9,425 bases of DNA, from assembly GCA_027687465.1 (NCBI GenBank), contig JAQCQR010000033.1, positions 1-9,425 of the forward strand, given 5' to 3'. The stretch comes from Coriobacteriaceae bacterium AF08-21. Lineage in GTDB: Bacteria > Actinomycetota > Coriobacteriia > Coriobacteriales > Coriobacteriaceae. A program made the position numbers and the translations under genes. Numbering within the stretch: position 1 is the first letter of the stretch; the number at the start of each line of letters is the position of its first letter. Positions 1-5,925 of the stretch are shown here, piece by piece. The notes below the pieces were generated by a model. That model did not search any database and was not told the DNA's origin. It worked only from the letters and a program-made list of their open reading frames with translations.

Positions 1-1
1 A

Positions 2-109
2 GCGACGGACCTCGGGACGCTCTTACACCACGTCTGCGCGCGCCACCCTGCCGACTATGTGAAGCATGCGTATTTGCTCGTTTTGATTAAAACTAGGGTG
101 CAGCCATAA
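2..109 (+). CDS. Possible 3' end of a gene that starts outside the window (unrecognised)
   Basis: A plus-strand frame is open from the left edge to a TAA at 107-109, encoding 35 residues that end in DYVKHAYLLVLIKTRVQP. Third codon positions are very rich in G and C through the first two thirds, as expected for a coding frame in this GC-rich genome, whereas the other two plus frames and the minus strand are short or broken here. The stop codon lies in the loop of the hairpin at 90-125, so this gene would converge on the exonuclease and share that terminator. The tail is too short to assign a family, and the call rests only on codon bias and the open frame. Confidence 0.35.
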   Translation, partial: ATDLGTLLHHVCARHPADYVKHAYLLVLIKTRVQP

Positions 110-125
110 GACTGCGCCCTAGTTT
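90..125 (-). terminator. Intrinsic terminator-like hairpin after the exonuclease gene
   Basis: Arms AAACTAGGGTGCAG (90-103) and CTGCGCCCTAGTTT (112-125) are complementary over 14 positions with one imperfect pair (99/116), around an 8-nt loop. Read on the minus strand, the stem ends in TTTT followed by AATCAAAA, and lies 66 nt after the exonuclease stop. The A/T ends make it plausible in both directions, so it may also end the partial gene entering from the left. Confidence 0.6.
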
Positions 126-190
126 ACTGCGTGCCGGTGCGTCCAGACGGATTGCACTGTGCCTGGCAGGCGCTCCCGCAGATGGATCGG

Positions 191-1159
191 TTATTTCGCA
201 AACAGGTTCTTGAGGTTGAACTCGGCCTGTACCGTGCGGAGCATGAGGTCGGTGTCGTCCAGACCCAGATGCTGCTCGTTGGCGTCGGGCGCGAGGGTGC
301 CGCGACGGCGTGCCCAGTTCTCGAGCGCGGCGGGGGCGGACTCGCGGGGGAGCGAGCGCACGTCGGCGTCCAGGCTGCGGCAGATCTGGCGCGAGTCGAT
401 GACGATGATCTTACCCGCGCGGCGTGCCTCGGCGTAACCATCCAGGTGAATCTTGAACCAGCTGTCCTCAAAGGCGGCGTTATGCGCCATGTACGGGTAC
501 TTCTTCATAAGCTTGAGCAGCTGCTTTTGCAGCTCCTTGTTCTCGCGGAAGGGCGTTTTGCCGTCGATGTCGTCCCAGGTGATGTGGTGGATATTCGACA
601 GCGGTACATCCTCGCCGCGGTAGATGTCGGGCAGGCCGCAGTAGTGTGCCTCGGCGTCGTGCGGGACGGCGTCGCTGGTGAGCTCCATGATCTCCCAGCC
701 CACGTTGATGATATAGCCGCGCTCGGGTGCACGGCCGGTGGTCTCGATGTCGATACCGAGCACGGTGCCCTGGATGGGCTTGCGGGCGTAGGCCACGCCG
801 AGCGCGTCGCGGTCGCCGCGGATTTCGCGCATAACGGACGCGGCAGTGCGCTTTTGCATCTTGCCGATGGCGGCGCAGGTGTCAGCATCGGACAGGCCGC
901 GCGAAAGCGTCGCGGGCGTCACGTTGCGCAGGCGTGCCTCGCCAATCTGGTCGCACAGGTCGCGGTTGCGGTCGGCCAGGTCGCGCACGGTGGCAAAGTC
1001 GAAGCTGGGGTCGCCCTCGGCGGTAAAGTACTCGGTCTCGAGCACCTTGAGGGCCTCTTCGCCCTTCTGGCGCTCGGACTCCATGGCGCCGTGATCGCCA
1101 TAGATAAACATAGGGATAAACGGTTGGCGTTCGTATTCGAGTGCTTGCGAAACGTTCAT
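191..1159 (-). CDS. DEDDh-type 3'-5' exonuclease family protein
   Basis: This 322-residue protein has an uncharacterised N-terminal part (about 1-130) and a C-terminal exonuclease domain of the DnaQ/RNase T fold, which would remove nucleotides from 3' ends using two metal ions. The ExoI motif is GIDIETTG (Asp137, Glu139). The ExoII region is AHNAAFEDSW (225-234), and ExoIII is HLGLDD (His297 and Asp302, the HxxxxD of the DEDDh subgroup). The usual ExoII aspartate position, four after Asn227, is occupied by Glu231 with Asp232 next to it, so activity is likely but not certain. The start ATG has a good AGGAG six bases upstream. The gene stands alone, divergent from the metal exporter and followed by the hairpin at 90-125. 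Substrate (DNA or RNA) cannot be told from the sequence. The family call is firm; a precise role is not. Confidence 0.85.
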   Translation of the reverse strand: MNVSQALEYERQPFIPMFIYGDHGAMESERQKGEEALKVLETEYFTAEGDPSFDFATVRDLADRNRDLCDQIGEARLRNVTPATLSRGLSDADTCAAIGKMQKRTAASVMREIRGDRDALGVAYARKPIQGTVLGIDIETTGRAPERGYIINVGWEIMELTSDAVPHDAEAHYCGLPDIYRGEDVPLSNIHHITWDDIDGKTPFRENKELQKQLLKLMKKYPYMAHNAAFEDSWFKIHLDGYAEARRAGKIIVIDSRQICRSLDADVRSLPRESAPAALENWARRRGTLAPDANEQHLGLDDTDLMLRTVQAEFNLKNLFAK

Positions 1160-1240
1160 AGGCTGCTCCTTGGACGGGCCGCGTCGCGCGGCTCGGGGTT
1201 ACTGAGTTGTGGCGAGATGATAGTTTACCATGGGCAACTA

Positions 1241-1287
1241 TTGGCACCGCGCCCGGGACAACTACAATACCCTAGTTGACCGCTAGG
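1241..1287 (+). promoter_or_regulatory. Putative promoter and small dyad for the metal exporter gene
   Basis: TTGGCA (1241-1246) and TACAAT (1263-1268), separated by 16 bp, form a good sigma-70-like promoter. It would give a leader of roughly 55 nt before the ATG at 1331. Just downstream of the -10, at the expected transcription start, is a short dyad, CCTAG-N7-CTAGG (1271-1287), that could be an operator. The dyad is short enough to be chance. No matching minus-strand promoter for the exonuclease stands out, apart from a weak extended -10 (TGGTAAACT, read on the minus strand around 1222-1230). Confidence 0.45.
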
Positions 1288-1330
1288 ACTTTTACAATGC
1301 TGCCGAAAGACACGAAAGGTTCCATCCTTC

Positions 1331-2419
1331 ATGGATTTGCTGATTGATATTTTGCTCGACGCCGGCAAGGACACACTGTCGCTGGTGCCGTTTTTGTTGG
1401 TGACGTATCTGGCCCTCGAGACCTTGGAGCACGTCGCGGGCGACCGCGTTAACGGGGCCATCAAGCGCGCCGGCGCCACGGGTCCCGTGGTTGGCTCGCT
1501 GCTGGGCATGGTGCCGCAGTGCGGCTTTTCGGCAATGGCGGCCACACTGTACGCCGGTCGTGTCGTGACCTTGGGCACGTTGGTGGCGGTGTTCCTTTCG
1601 ACCTCCGATGAGATGCTGCCGCTGTTGCTCGCCGAGCAGGTGCCCGTGCAGACCATGGCGATGCTTTTGGCTTCGAAGGCACTGATCGCGCTGGTCACGG
1701 GCTTTATCGTGGACGCCGCCATTCGCGGCCTGCGTCGTAACGCTCGCGCGCATGCGGCGATTCGCCGCACCGTGCTGGGAACCGCGGCCAACCCGGCCCA
1801 CGTGAATTGCGCGCACGACGACCACACTGGCGGTGACATCATCGACGAGGTGGCCGAGGCGGGCGTGAGCGCCGACCACATCCACGAGCTGTGCGAGCGC
1901 GACCATTGCGGTTGTGATGAAGACGAGGACGAGCACGAACACGGACATGGCCACGATCACGGTCATGAGGGCGAATATGAACACCATGATGGTCACGGTC
2001 ACTCCCATTCCCACGAAGGGACGCCTGTCCTGTCGATTATCCGCAGCGCCATCTCCCACACCGTGCAGGTATCGGTATTCATTTTCCTGGTGACGCTGAT
2101 TCTGGTTGCCGTGCTCGAGACGTTCGGCGAGTCCGCAATCGAGCAGTTCCTGCGCGGCAACGAGACGCTTGCGGTCCTGGGCTCGGCACTCGTCGGCCTG
2201 ATCCCCAACTGCTCGGCCAGCGTCGTCATCACGCAACTGTACCTGGAAGGCGCGCTGCAGCTGGCCCCGATGCTCGCCGGCACGCTCATTTCCGCCGGCG
2301 TGGGTTATCTGGTGCTGTTCCGCACCAACCGCAGCGCCCGCGAAAATGCCGTGTTCCTGATCATGATGTACGTCATCGGCGCTGGCTGGGGCCTCATCCT
2401 CTCCGCCGTTGGCCTTTAA
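1331..2419 (+). CDS. ArsP_2-type multi-pass heavy-metal exporter (annotated in relatives as putative manganese/arsenic efflux protein)
   Basis: This 362-residue integral membrane protein consists of two hydrophobic halves (about 1-135 and 232-362) joined by a charged loop. The halves carry matching motifs, GMVPQCGFSAMAATLY (59-74) and GLIPNCSASVVITQLY (289-304). That internal pseudo-symmetry, with a G-x-x-P-[QN]-C signature in a membrane segment, is characteristic of the ArsP-like permease group. The loop (about 158-230) holds many His, Asp, Glu and a few Cys residues, peaking in EHEHGHGHDHGH (201-212) and HGHSHSHE (222-229). This strongly suggests metal binding on one side of the membrane. 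The start ATG is preceded by GAAAGG 11 bases away and by a plausible promoter. The gene is monocistronic and runs into the repeat pair at 2420-2522. The exported ion is unknown: the His-rich loop fits Zn, Ni, Co or Mn better than arsenicals, but that is inference. Confidence 0.8.
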   Translation: MDLLIDILLDAGKDTLSLVPFLLVTYLALETLEHVAGDRVNGAIKRAGATGPVVGSLLGMVPQCGFSAMAATLYAGRVVTLGTLVAVFLSTSDEMLPLLLAEQVPVQTMAMLLASKALIALVTGFIVDAAIRGLRRNARAHAAIRRTVLGTAANPAHVNCAHDDHTGGDIIDEVAEAGVSADHIHELCERDHCGCDEDEDEHEHGHGHDHGHEGEYEHHDGHGHSHSHEGTPVLSIIRSAISHTVQVSVFIFLVTLILVAVLETFGESAIEQFLRGNETLAVLGSALVGLIPNCSASVVITQLYLEGALQLAPMLAGTLISAGVGYLVLFRTNRSARENAVFLIMMYVIGAGWGLILSAVGL

Positions 2420-2451
2420 GTAGATTATTGGGACATGTCTTACGATCTACC
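2420..2451. repeat. GACATGTC-core palindromic repeat, copy 1
   Basis: This imperfect palindrome has outer arms GTAGAT (2420-2425) and ATCTAC (2445-2450) around a core GACATGTC (2432-2439). It begins immediately after the stop codon of the exporter gene. Read on the minus strand it matches copy 2 at about 27 of 34 positions, so the two are inverted copies of the same element. Confidence 0.75.
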
Positions 2452-2487
2452 TCTGTGACCAGGGCATTCCCCGCCGCCAAAACAAAT

Positions 2488-2522
2488 AGGTAGATTTCCG
2501 GACATGTCCCAAAAATCTACCT
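2488..2522. repeat. GACATGTC-core palindromic repeat, copy 2 (near-perfect)
   Basis: Ten-base arms AGGTAGATTT (2488-2497) and AAATCTACCT (2513-2522) match exactly and enclose the inner palindrome GGACATGTCC (2500-2509) almost centrally. The element ends four bases before the DUF188 stop codon. Its position between convergent genes would suit a transcription-end or REP-like function. The A/T-rich outer arms without a clear T-tract make it an unusual intrinsic terminator. Confidence 0.8.
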
Positions 2523-2525
2523 TGG

Positions 2526-3008
2526 TTAGCGCAGCAGCTCGGTGAGGTTGCGTTTAAAGCGGGCGCGGTCTTCGCTGGTAAATGCCGCCGGCCCGCGAGT
2601 GCGTCCGCCGGCGCGGCGCACCTTCTTTTCCTCGTGGCGAATAAACAGCTGCATGTCGATGGTTGCTTTGTCGTAGACGCGCCCGCGCACACCGATAGCG
2701 GCGGCATCGCGCCCGAGCACCATGCTCGCCAAGCCAATGTCCTGCGTCACGACCACGTCGCCCGCCTGCAGGCGTTCGACAATGGCAAAGTCGGCGCTGT
2801 CGGCGCCCACGCTCACGTCGAGCGTCGTGACCCAAAAGCCGCGTCGCGCGTGCTCGGCATCGCGCGGGTCGTCGCGGCGAATGTGCCGTTCCAGGTTTTG
2901 CGTGCTGTTGCCGGCGATAACAACGGCGACGCCCGCCCGCCGCGCGCAGTCAATCGACTCGCGCGTGACCGGGCAGGCGTCGGCATCAATAAAGAGCGTT
3001 CGCGGCAT
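2526..3008 (-). CDS. DUF188 / YaiI-YqxD family protein
   Basis: This 160-residue protein is close to the family's usual length of about 150. The family signatures run in order: FIDADACPV near the N terminus (6-14), DVSVGADSADFAIVERL (64-80), GDVVVTQDIGLASMVLGR (83-100) and GGRTRGPAAFT (134-144). The acidic residues Asp8, Asp10, Asp73 and Asp90 sit where a PIN/NYN-like nuclease fold would place metal ligands. The family's biochemical function is not established, so no reaction is given. Its ATG follows directly on the TAG of the DUF308 gene with no base between and with no good Shine-Dalgarno sequence of its own. Translation by coupling from the upstream gene is therefore likely, and the two form one transcription unit. 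The gene ends four bases from a palindromic repeat. Confidence 0.92.
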   Translation of the reverse strand: MPRTLFIDADACPVTRESIDCARRAGVAVVIAGNSTQNLERHIRRDDPRDAEHARRGFWVTTLDVSVGADSADFAIVERLQAGDVVVTQDIGLASMVLGRDAAAIGVRGRVYDKATIDMQLFIRHEEKKVRRAGGRTRGPAAFTSEDRARFKRNLTELLR

Positions 3009-3611
3009 CTAGTGCACCAGTTTGCCAAATTGAATAGCGCGAACAATCAGCGTTACGCCAAACACCAGCAGCGCGGCGCCGCTAAAGATGACGAGCATCT
3101 TGGCCGACCACAGCGGATAGATAAACACGAACATGCCGGCGATGATGGAAAGTGCGCCGCTCAGGATAGCGAGGGCGCGGTTGGACGAAAGCTCGGACTC
3201 CAGAATGGACATGACACCTTCGACAATCCAGCCAAAGCCGGCCACGATAACCACCATCGTGGTGAGCGTCGCGGTCGAGAAGGCCTGGTTGCGCAGGATT
3301 ATGACGCCGCCCAGGATAATGAGTAGGTTGGAGATGATGCTCGTGACGCGCCAGCCGGTGGGCAGCAGCGGCTCAAAAATGGCAGTGAACAGCCTGATGG
3401 CTGCCGTAATCACAAAGTAGAAGCCCAGGACGGTCGTCAAAAAGACGAGGGACTTGGCGGGTGCAAAAAGCAGCGCGATACCAGCAATGAGCGCCACGAC
3501 GCCCGTGATGGCGTAGATCCAGCGCACGGCCTTGACGGCTTTGCCTGCCATGCTTTTCTCGTCAAATCCAAACTGGCTCGATTTTTGGTCATCGTTCTTA
3601 AAGATGCCCAT
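3009..3611 (-). CDS. HdeD-like DUF308 membrane protein
   Basis: This 200-residue protein has a polar N-terminal tail of about 28 residues followed by six hydrophobic segments, at about 31-50, 54-76, 88-106, 115-135, 146-166 and 171-191. This is the three-hairpin layout of the HdeD/DUF308 family. HdeD itself is linked to acid resistance in enteric bacteria, but the role of actinobacterial members is unknown. Glycines recur within the segments (for example GFGWIVEGVMS), as is common in this family. The ATG has a strong AAGGAG six bases upstream. It is the first gene of a two-gene minus-strand unit, and its TAG abuts the DUF188 start codon. The regulatory region is shared with the divergent nitroreductase gene, but I see no convincing minus-strand promoter in it. 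Confidence 0.87.
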   Translation of the reverse strand: MGIFKNDDQKSSQFGFDEKSMAGKAVKAVRWIYAITGVVALIAGIALLFAPAKSLVFLTTVLGFYFVITAAIRLFTAIFEPLLPTGWRVTSIISNLLIILGGVIILRNQAFSTATLTTMVVIVAGFGWIVEGVMSILESELSSNRALAILSGALSIIAGMFVFIYPLWSAKMLVIFSGAALLVFGVTLIVRAIQFGKLVH

Positions 3612-3799
3612 AATGTCTCCTTTCCGTGCGGCGTAAGCCTTGATCGTTACAACCAGTATCCCCTAAGGGCGCTGACGTATGGGTCGGGGAGGGCGAAACG
3701 TAACCCAAAGGCCCCGAATTGTTTCCGTTGTTCCCCACGTCGCGATTTTCTATTCAACAGGTGTAGAACATTGCAGCCCTGTTCGTTATTGCCTACGTT

Positions 3800-3818
3800 T
3801 TAGGTTAGATTTTCCTAA
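3800..3818 (+). promoter_or_regulatory. Putative DtxR/IdeR-type iron box upstream of the nitroreductase gene
   Basis: TTAGGTTAGATTTTCCTAA matches the known DtxR/IdeR operator consensus, TTAGGTTAGGCTAACCTAA, at 15 of 19 positions with identical length and spacing. Both outer half-sites, TTAGG and CCTAA, are intact. It overlaps a possible -10 (TAGATT, 3806-3811) and lies 28 bp before the ATG at 3847, where a bound repressor would block transcription. The promoter elements themselves are weak: a TTCGTT near 3782 or a TTGCAG at 3771 could serve as -35. The match is seen directly; regulation by an iron- or manganese-dependent repressor is inferred, and the regulator's gene is not in this window. 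Confidence 0.55.
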
Positions 3819-3846
3819 GGACAATTGGCTTGTATTGGGGGTCCCT

Positions 3847-4518
3847 ATGAACGAAGCAGTTCCCGAGGCACCGTCGAGTGTCGAATCGATGGCAAAGCAA
3901 GGTTGCGAAAAGCTCGGTCTGGAAGCGTTTGATGCGCTGGTCCGTCGTGCCCGTACGTGCCGCCGTTTTGACGAGTCCATGCGCGTGCCGCGCGAGTTTT
4001 TGCTCGAGCTGGCGGAACTGGCGCACCTGGCTCCCTGCGGCGCCAATGCTCAGCGTCTGCGTTTTCACGTGGTGAGCGGTGCCGAGGATTGCGCGCGTGT
4101 ATTTGACGAGCTCGCATGGGCCGGCGCACTTAAGGATTGGCCGGGTCCTGCCGAGGGCGAGCGCCCGACCGGCTACATCGCGATTCTGGCTGAGCGCGCC
4201 GTTCCGGGCAAGCCTGCCGCTCCCATTACCGAGGTCGACACGGGCATTGCCGCGCAGACGATGATGCTCGCCGCCCGCAGCGCTACGCCCGAGGTGGCAG
4301 CCTGCATGTTCAAGGCCTTTACGCCCCATGCGATCGATGCCATGGGGCTCGATAACGACAAGTATGAGCTCAAGCTGATCATGGCCTTTGGCGTTCCGGC
4401 CGAGATACAGGTGATCGATGCGATCGATTCCAACCCCGATGGCTCCATCAATTATTGGCGCGACGAGGCACAGGTGCACCACGTACCCAAGCGTTCGCTC
4501 GCCGACGTGCTGGTGTAG
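3847..4518 (+). CDS. Nitroreductase-family flavoprotein (oxidoreductase)
   Basis: The protein is 223 residues from the chosen ATG. The N-terminal RRARTCRRFD (33-42) corresponds to the RxSxRxF phosphate-binding motif that holds FMN in nitroreductases. APCGANAQRLRF (62-73) is the second conserved loop, with Asn in the usual 'SxxNxQ' place. DTGIAAQTMMLAA (131-143) is the characteristic mid-protein helix. Members use FMN and NAD(P)H to reduce nitro compounds, quinones, flavins or ferric chelates; the substrate here is unknown. The frame stays open upstream to 3679, but that part has no coding character, and the ATG at 3847 has GGGGG five bases before it. The iron-box-like sequence at 3800-3818 hints at metal-controlled expression and perhaps a flavin or ferric reductase role, which is inference. 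The gene appears to be alone in its unit and is followed by the REP-like hairpin. Confidence 0.82.
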   Translation: MNEAVPEAPSSVESMAKQGCEKLGLEAFDALVRRARTCRRFDESMRVPREFLLELAELAHLAPCGANAQRLRFHVVSGAEDCARVFDELAWAGALKDWPGPAEGERPTGYIAILAERAVPGKPAAPITEVDTGIAAQTMMLAARSATPEVAACMFKAFTPHAIDAMGLDNDKYELKLIMAFGVPAEIQVIDAIDSNPDGSINYWRDEAQVHHVPKRSLADVLV

Positions 4519-4550
4519 CTGAGCGTCACCGCGGCGTGATCAGACGGTAA

Positions 4551-4585
4551 ACCACCACAAAGGTGCCTGTCCCCTTTGTGGTGGT
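4551..4585. repeat. REP-like perfect hairpin containing GGTGCCTGTCC
   Basis: Arms ACCACCACAAAGG (4551-4563) and CCTTTGTGGTGGT (4573-4585) are exactly complementary over 13 bp around the 9-nt loop TGCCTGTCC. There is no T-tract, so it is not a typical intrinsic terminator, although it could protect the 3' end of the nitroreductase mRNA. The internal words GGTGCCTGTCCCC and CCTTTGT resemble dispersed repeats that I recall from many GC-rich bacterial genomes, some tied to REP-associated (IS200-like Y1) transposases. No transposase is present here. Confidence 0.8.
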
Positions 4586-4600
4586 ACGAGGGGAGGGCGT

Positions 4601-5143
4601 GTGGCAGATCTGTATTTGGTGCGGCATGGGCAGACTGAGCTCAATGTGCAGAGCATTTTGCAGGGCTGGCACGATTCGCCGCTTACGGCGCGCGGGCGCG
4701 AGCAGGCGCTGACGGCGCGTACGGCGTTTGCGGCGCGTGGCGTGGCCTTTGATCATGTGTATTCCTCGCCGTTGGGCCGGGCGCGGCATACGGCCGAGCT
4801 TATCGTTGGCGAGGGCCGTTCCATTGAGCTGGTCGATGACCTGCGTGAGTGGCATTTTGGCTCGCTGGAGGGCACATCAAATCGCGAGATGCCGCCGCAG
4901 CCCTGGGGCGATTATCCGGTGGCCTTTGGCGGCGAGTCGGAAGTGCAGCTTCAGTCGCGCATGGTCGCGGCGCTGTCCCGTATTATGGCCCGGCCGCAGC
5001 ACGACTGCGTGCTGGCGGTTTCCCACGGCTCAGCCTGCCAGGAGTTTCTTGAGTATGTGACTGGCGGGGGAGAGCTACCCGACAACGGTGCTGTGCTTCA
5101 TTTTGGCTATTGCGACGGGGCGTTTTCGCTCTTGGGTTGGTAA
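4601..5143 (+). CDS. Histidine phosphatase family protein (phosphoglycerate-mutase-like), first of a tandem pair
   Basis: This 180-residue, single-domain cytoplasmic phosphatase belongs to the branch-1 histidine phosphatase superfamily. The catalytic motif is LVRHGQTELN, with Arg8 and the phospho-accepting His9 near the N terminus. Arg60 (SSPLGRARHTAE), Glu83 (LREWHFGSLEG) and the second histidine His142 (VSHGSACQEF) complete the usual set. Members act on small phosphorylated metabolites such as sugar phosphates, but the substrate cannot be read from the sequence. The start is GTG, chosen because GGGGAGG lies four bases upstream and the RHG motif is then at the usual distance from the N terminus. 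The gene is 17 bp upstream of a clear paralogue and is probably co-transcribed with it. The hairpin at 4551-4585 sits just before its ribosome-binding site. Confidence 0.9.
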   Translation: MADLYLVRHGQTELNVQSILQGWHDSPLTARGREQALTARTAFAARGVAFDHVYSSPLGRARHTAELIVGEGRSIELVDDLREWHFGSLEGTSNREMPPQPWGDYPVAFGGESEVQLQSRMVAALSRIMARPQHDCVLAVSHGSACQEFLEYVTGGGELPDNGAVLHFGYCDGAFSLLGW

Positions 5144-5160
5144 CGAACGAAAGGACCCCT

Positions 5161-5796
5161 ATGAATAAAGATCTGTATCTGGTCCGTCATGGACAGACGA
5201 TATACAACCTTAAGCGTATCATTCAGGGGTGGAGTGACTCGCCGCTTACGCAGTTGGGTTGCGACCAGGCGGCGCGCGCCGGCATGTTTTTACGTGCGCG
5301 CGGCATTGAGCCCGATCATGCCTACACCTCTACGCTTCATCGCACCGAGCAGACTATCGCCAACTTGTGGCCGGGCTTGGCGTACGAGCGCCTGGACGGC
5401 CTGCGTGAGTGGTTCTTTGGCGACTTTGAGGCCGAGCGCGTGATGCTTATGCCCGAGCGCCCGTGGCGCGACTTCTATCGGCAGTTTGGCGGCGAGGGCC
5501 AGATCCAGGTGCGCACGCGCATGGTGGCGACGCTGACCGATCTTATGCAGCGTCCGGACCATACGTGCGTGCTCGCGGTAAGTCATGGCTCAGCTATCAA
5601 GGAGTTTTTGGACCACGTGCGGGGCGCGGCGGCCGACGAGCGCGAACGCGTGCCGGGCAACTGCTCAGTGCTGCATTTTGCGTTTGACGATGCGGCCGAT
5701 ACGTTTGAACTGGTCGAAGTCTTTACGCAGGAAGACTACGCGCGCGAGCTGGGGCTAGAGCCGCTCGTGGCGGCGGCAGGTCCGCAGCGTGGATAA
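5161..5796 (+). CDS. Histidine phosphatase family protein, second of a tandem pair
   Basis: This 211-residue paralogue of the preceding gene has LVRHGQTIYN (His10 as the phospho-accepting residue, Arg9), Arg61 (STLHRTEQT), Glu83 (LREWFFGDFE) and His142 (VSHGSAIKEF), so all catalytic positions are present. Long shared blocks, such as QGW.DSPLT, LREW.FG, FGGE, RMVA.L and CVLAVSHGSA, show that the pair arose by tandem duplication. This copy has a C-terminal extension of about 30 residues beyond the conserved domain (VFTQEDYARELGLEPL and on) that the first lacks. The ATG at 5161 has AAAGGA seven bases upstream and lies 17 bp after the previous stop; a longer frame from 5110 would overlap the first gene and is rejected. 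A strong terminator follows at 5845-5880. Confidence 0.9.
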   Translation: MNKDLYLVRHGQTIYNLKRIIQGWSDSPLTQLGCDQAARAGMFLRARGIEPDHAYTSTLHRTEQTIANLWPGLAYERLDGLREWFFGDFEAERVMLMPERPWRDFYRQFGGEGQIQVRTRMVATLTDLMQRPDHTCVLAVSHGSAIKEFLDHVRGAAADERERVPGNCSVLHFAFDDAADTFELVEVFTQEDYARELGLEPLVAAAGPQRG

Positions 5797-5844
5797 CGCT
5801 GACGTTGCGGCCCGGTTTACCGGCGTAATTGTTTGATGCGAAAA

Positions 5845-5880
5845 GGGCGGAGGTGCATGCGTTTGCTGCATCTCCGCCCC
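5845..5880. terminator. Bidirectional intrinsic terminator between convergent operons
   Basis: GGGCGGAGGTGCA (5845-5857) pairs with TGCATCTCCGCCC (5867-5879) over 13 positions, with one G-T pair and a 9-nt loop. On the plus strand it is followed by CTTGTTTGTTT, and on the minus strand by TTTTCG. It therefore can end both the phosphatase pair and the peptidase/DUF1015-like pair. A smaller hairpin (GCTGG-N5-CCAGC, 5895-5909) and a 5-bp dyad over the minus-strand stop codon (5911-5928) lie beside it. Confidence 0.85.
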
Positions 5881-5925
5881 TTGTTTGTTTGGATGCTGGG
5901 TTTTCCAGCTTAGCGTTTGAGTTCG

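Noticed and set aside
131..1279. A 382-codon plus-strand open frame across the whole exonuclease gene
   Set aside because: It is the antisense shadow of a gene with clear catalytic motifs; high-GC coding DNA commonly leaves the opposite strand open, and its translation shows no domain.
1292..2236. A 314-codon minus-strand frame opposite the metal exporter
   Set aside because: Its composition (runs of His, Arg, Gln, Val) mirrors the His-rich loop and membrane codons of the real gene; no ribosome site or family features.
3612..3799. Possible riboswitch (for example FMN-type) between the divergent genes
   Set aside because: The conserved core words of the FMN element are absent and no long consistent helices are visible.
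3679..3846. N-terminal extension of the nitroreductase to an upstream ATG
   Set aside because: The extra 56 residues have no protein character, the iron-box-like operator lies inside, and a better ribosome site precedes the ATG at 3847.
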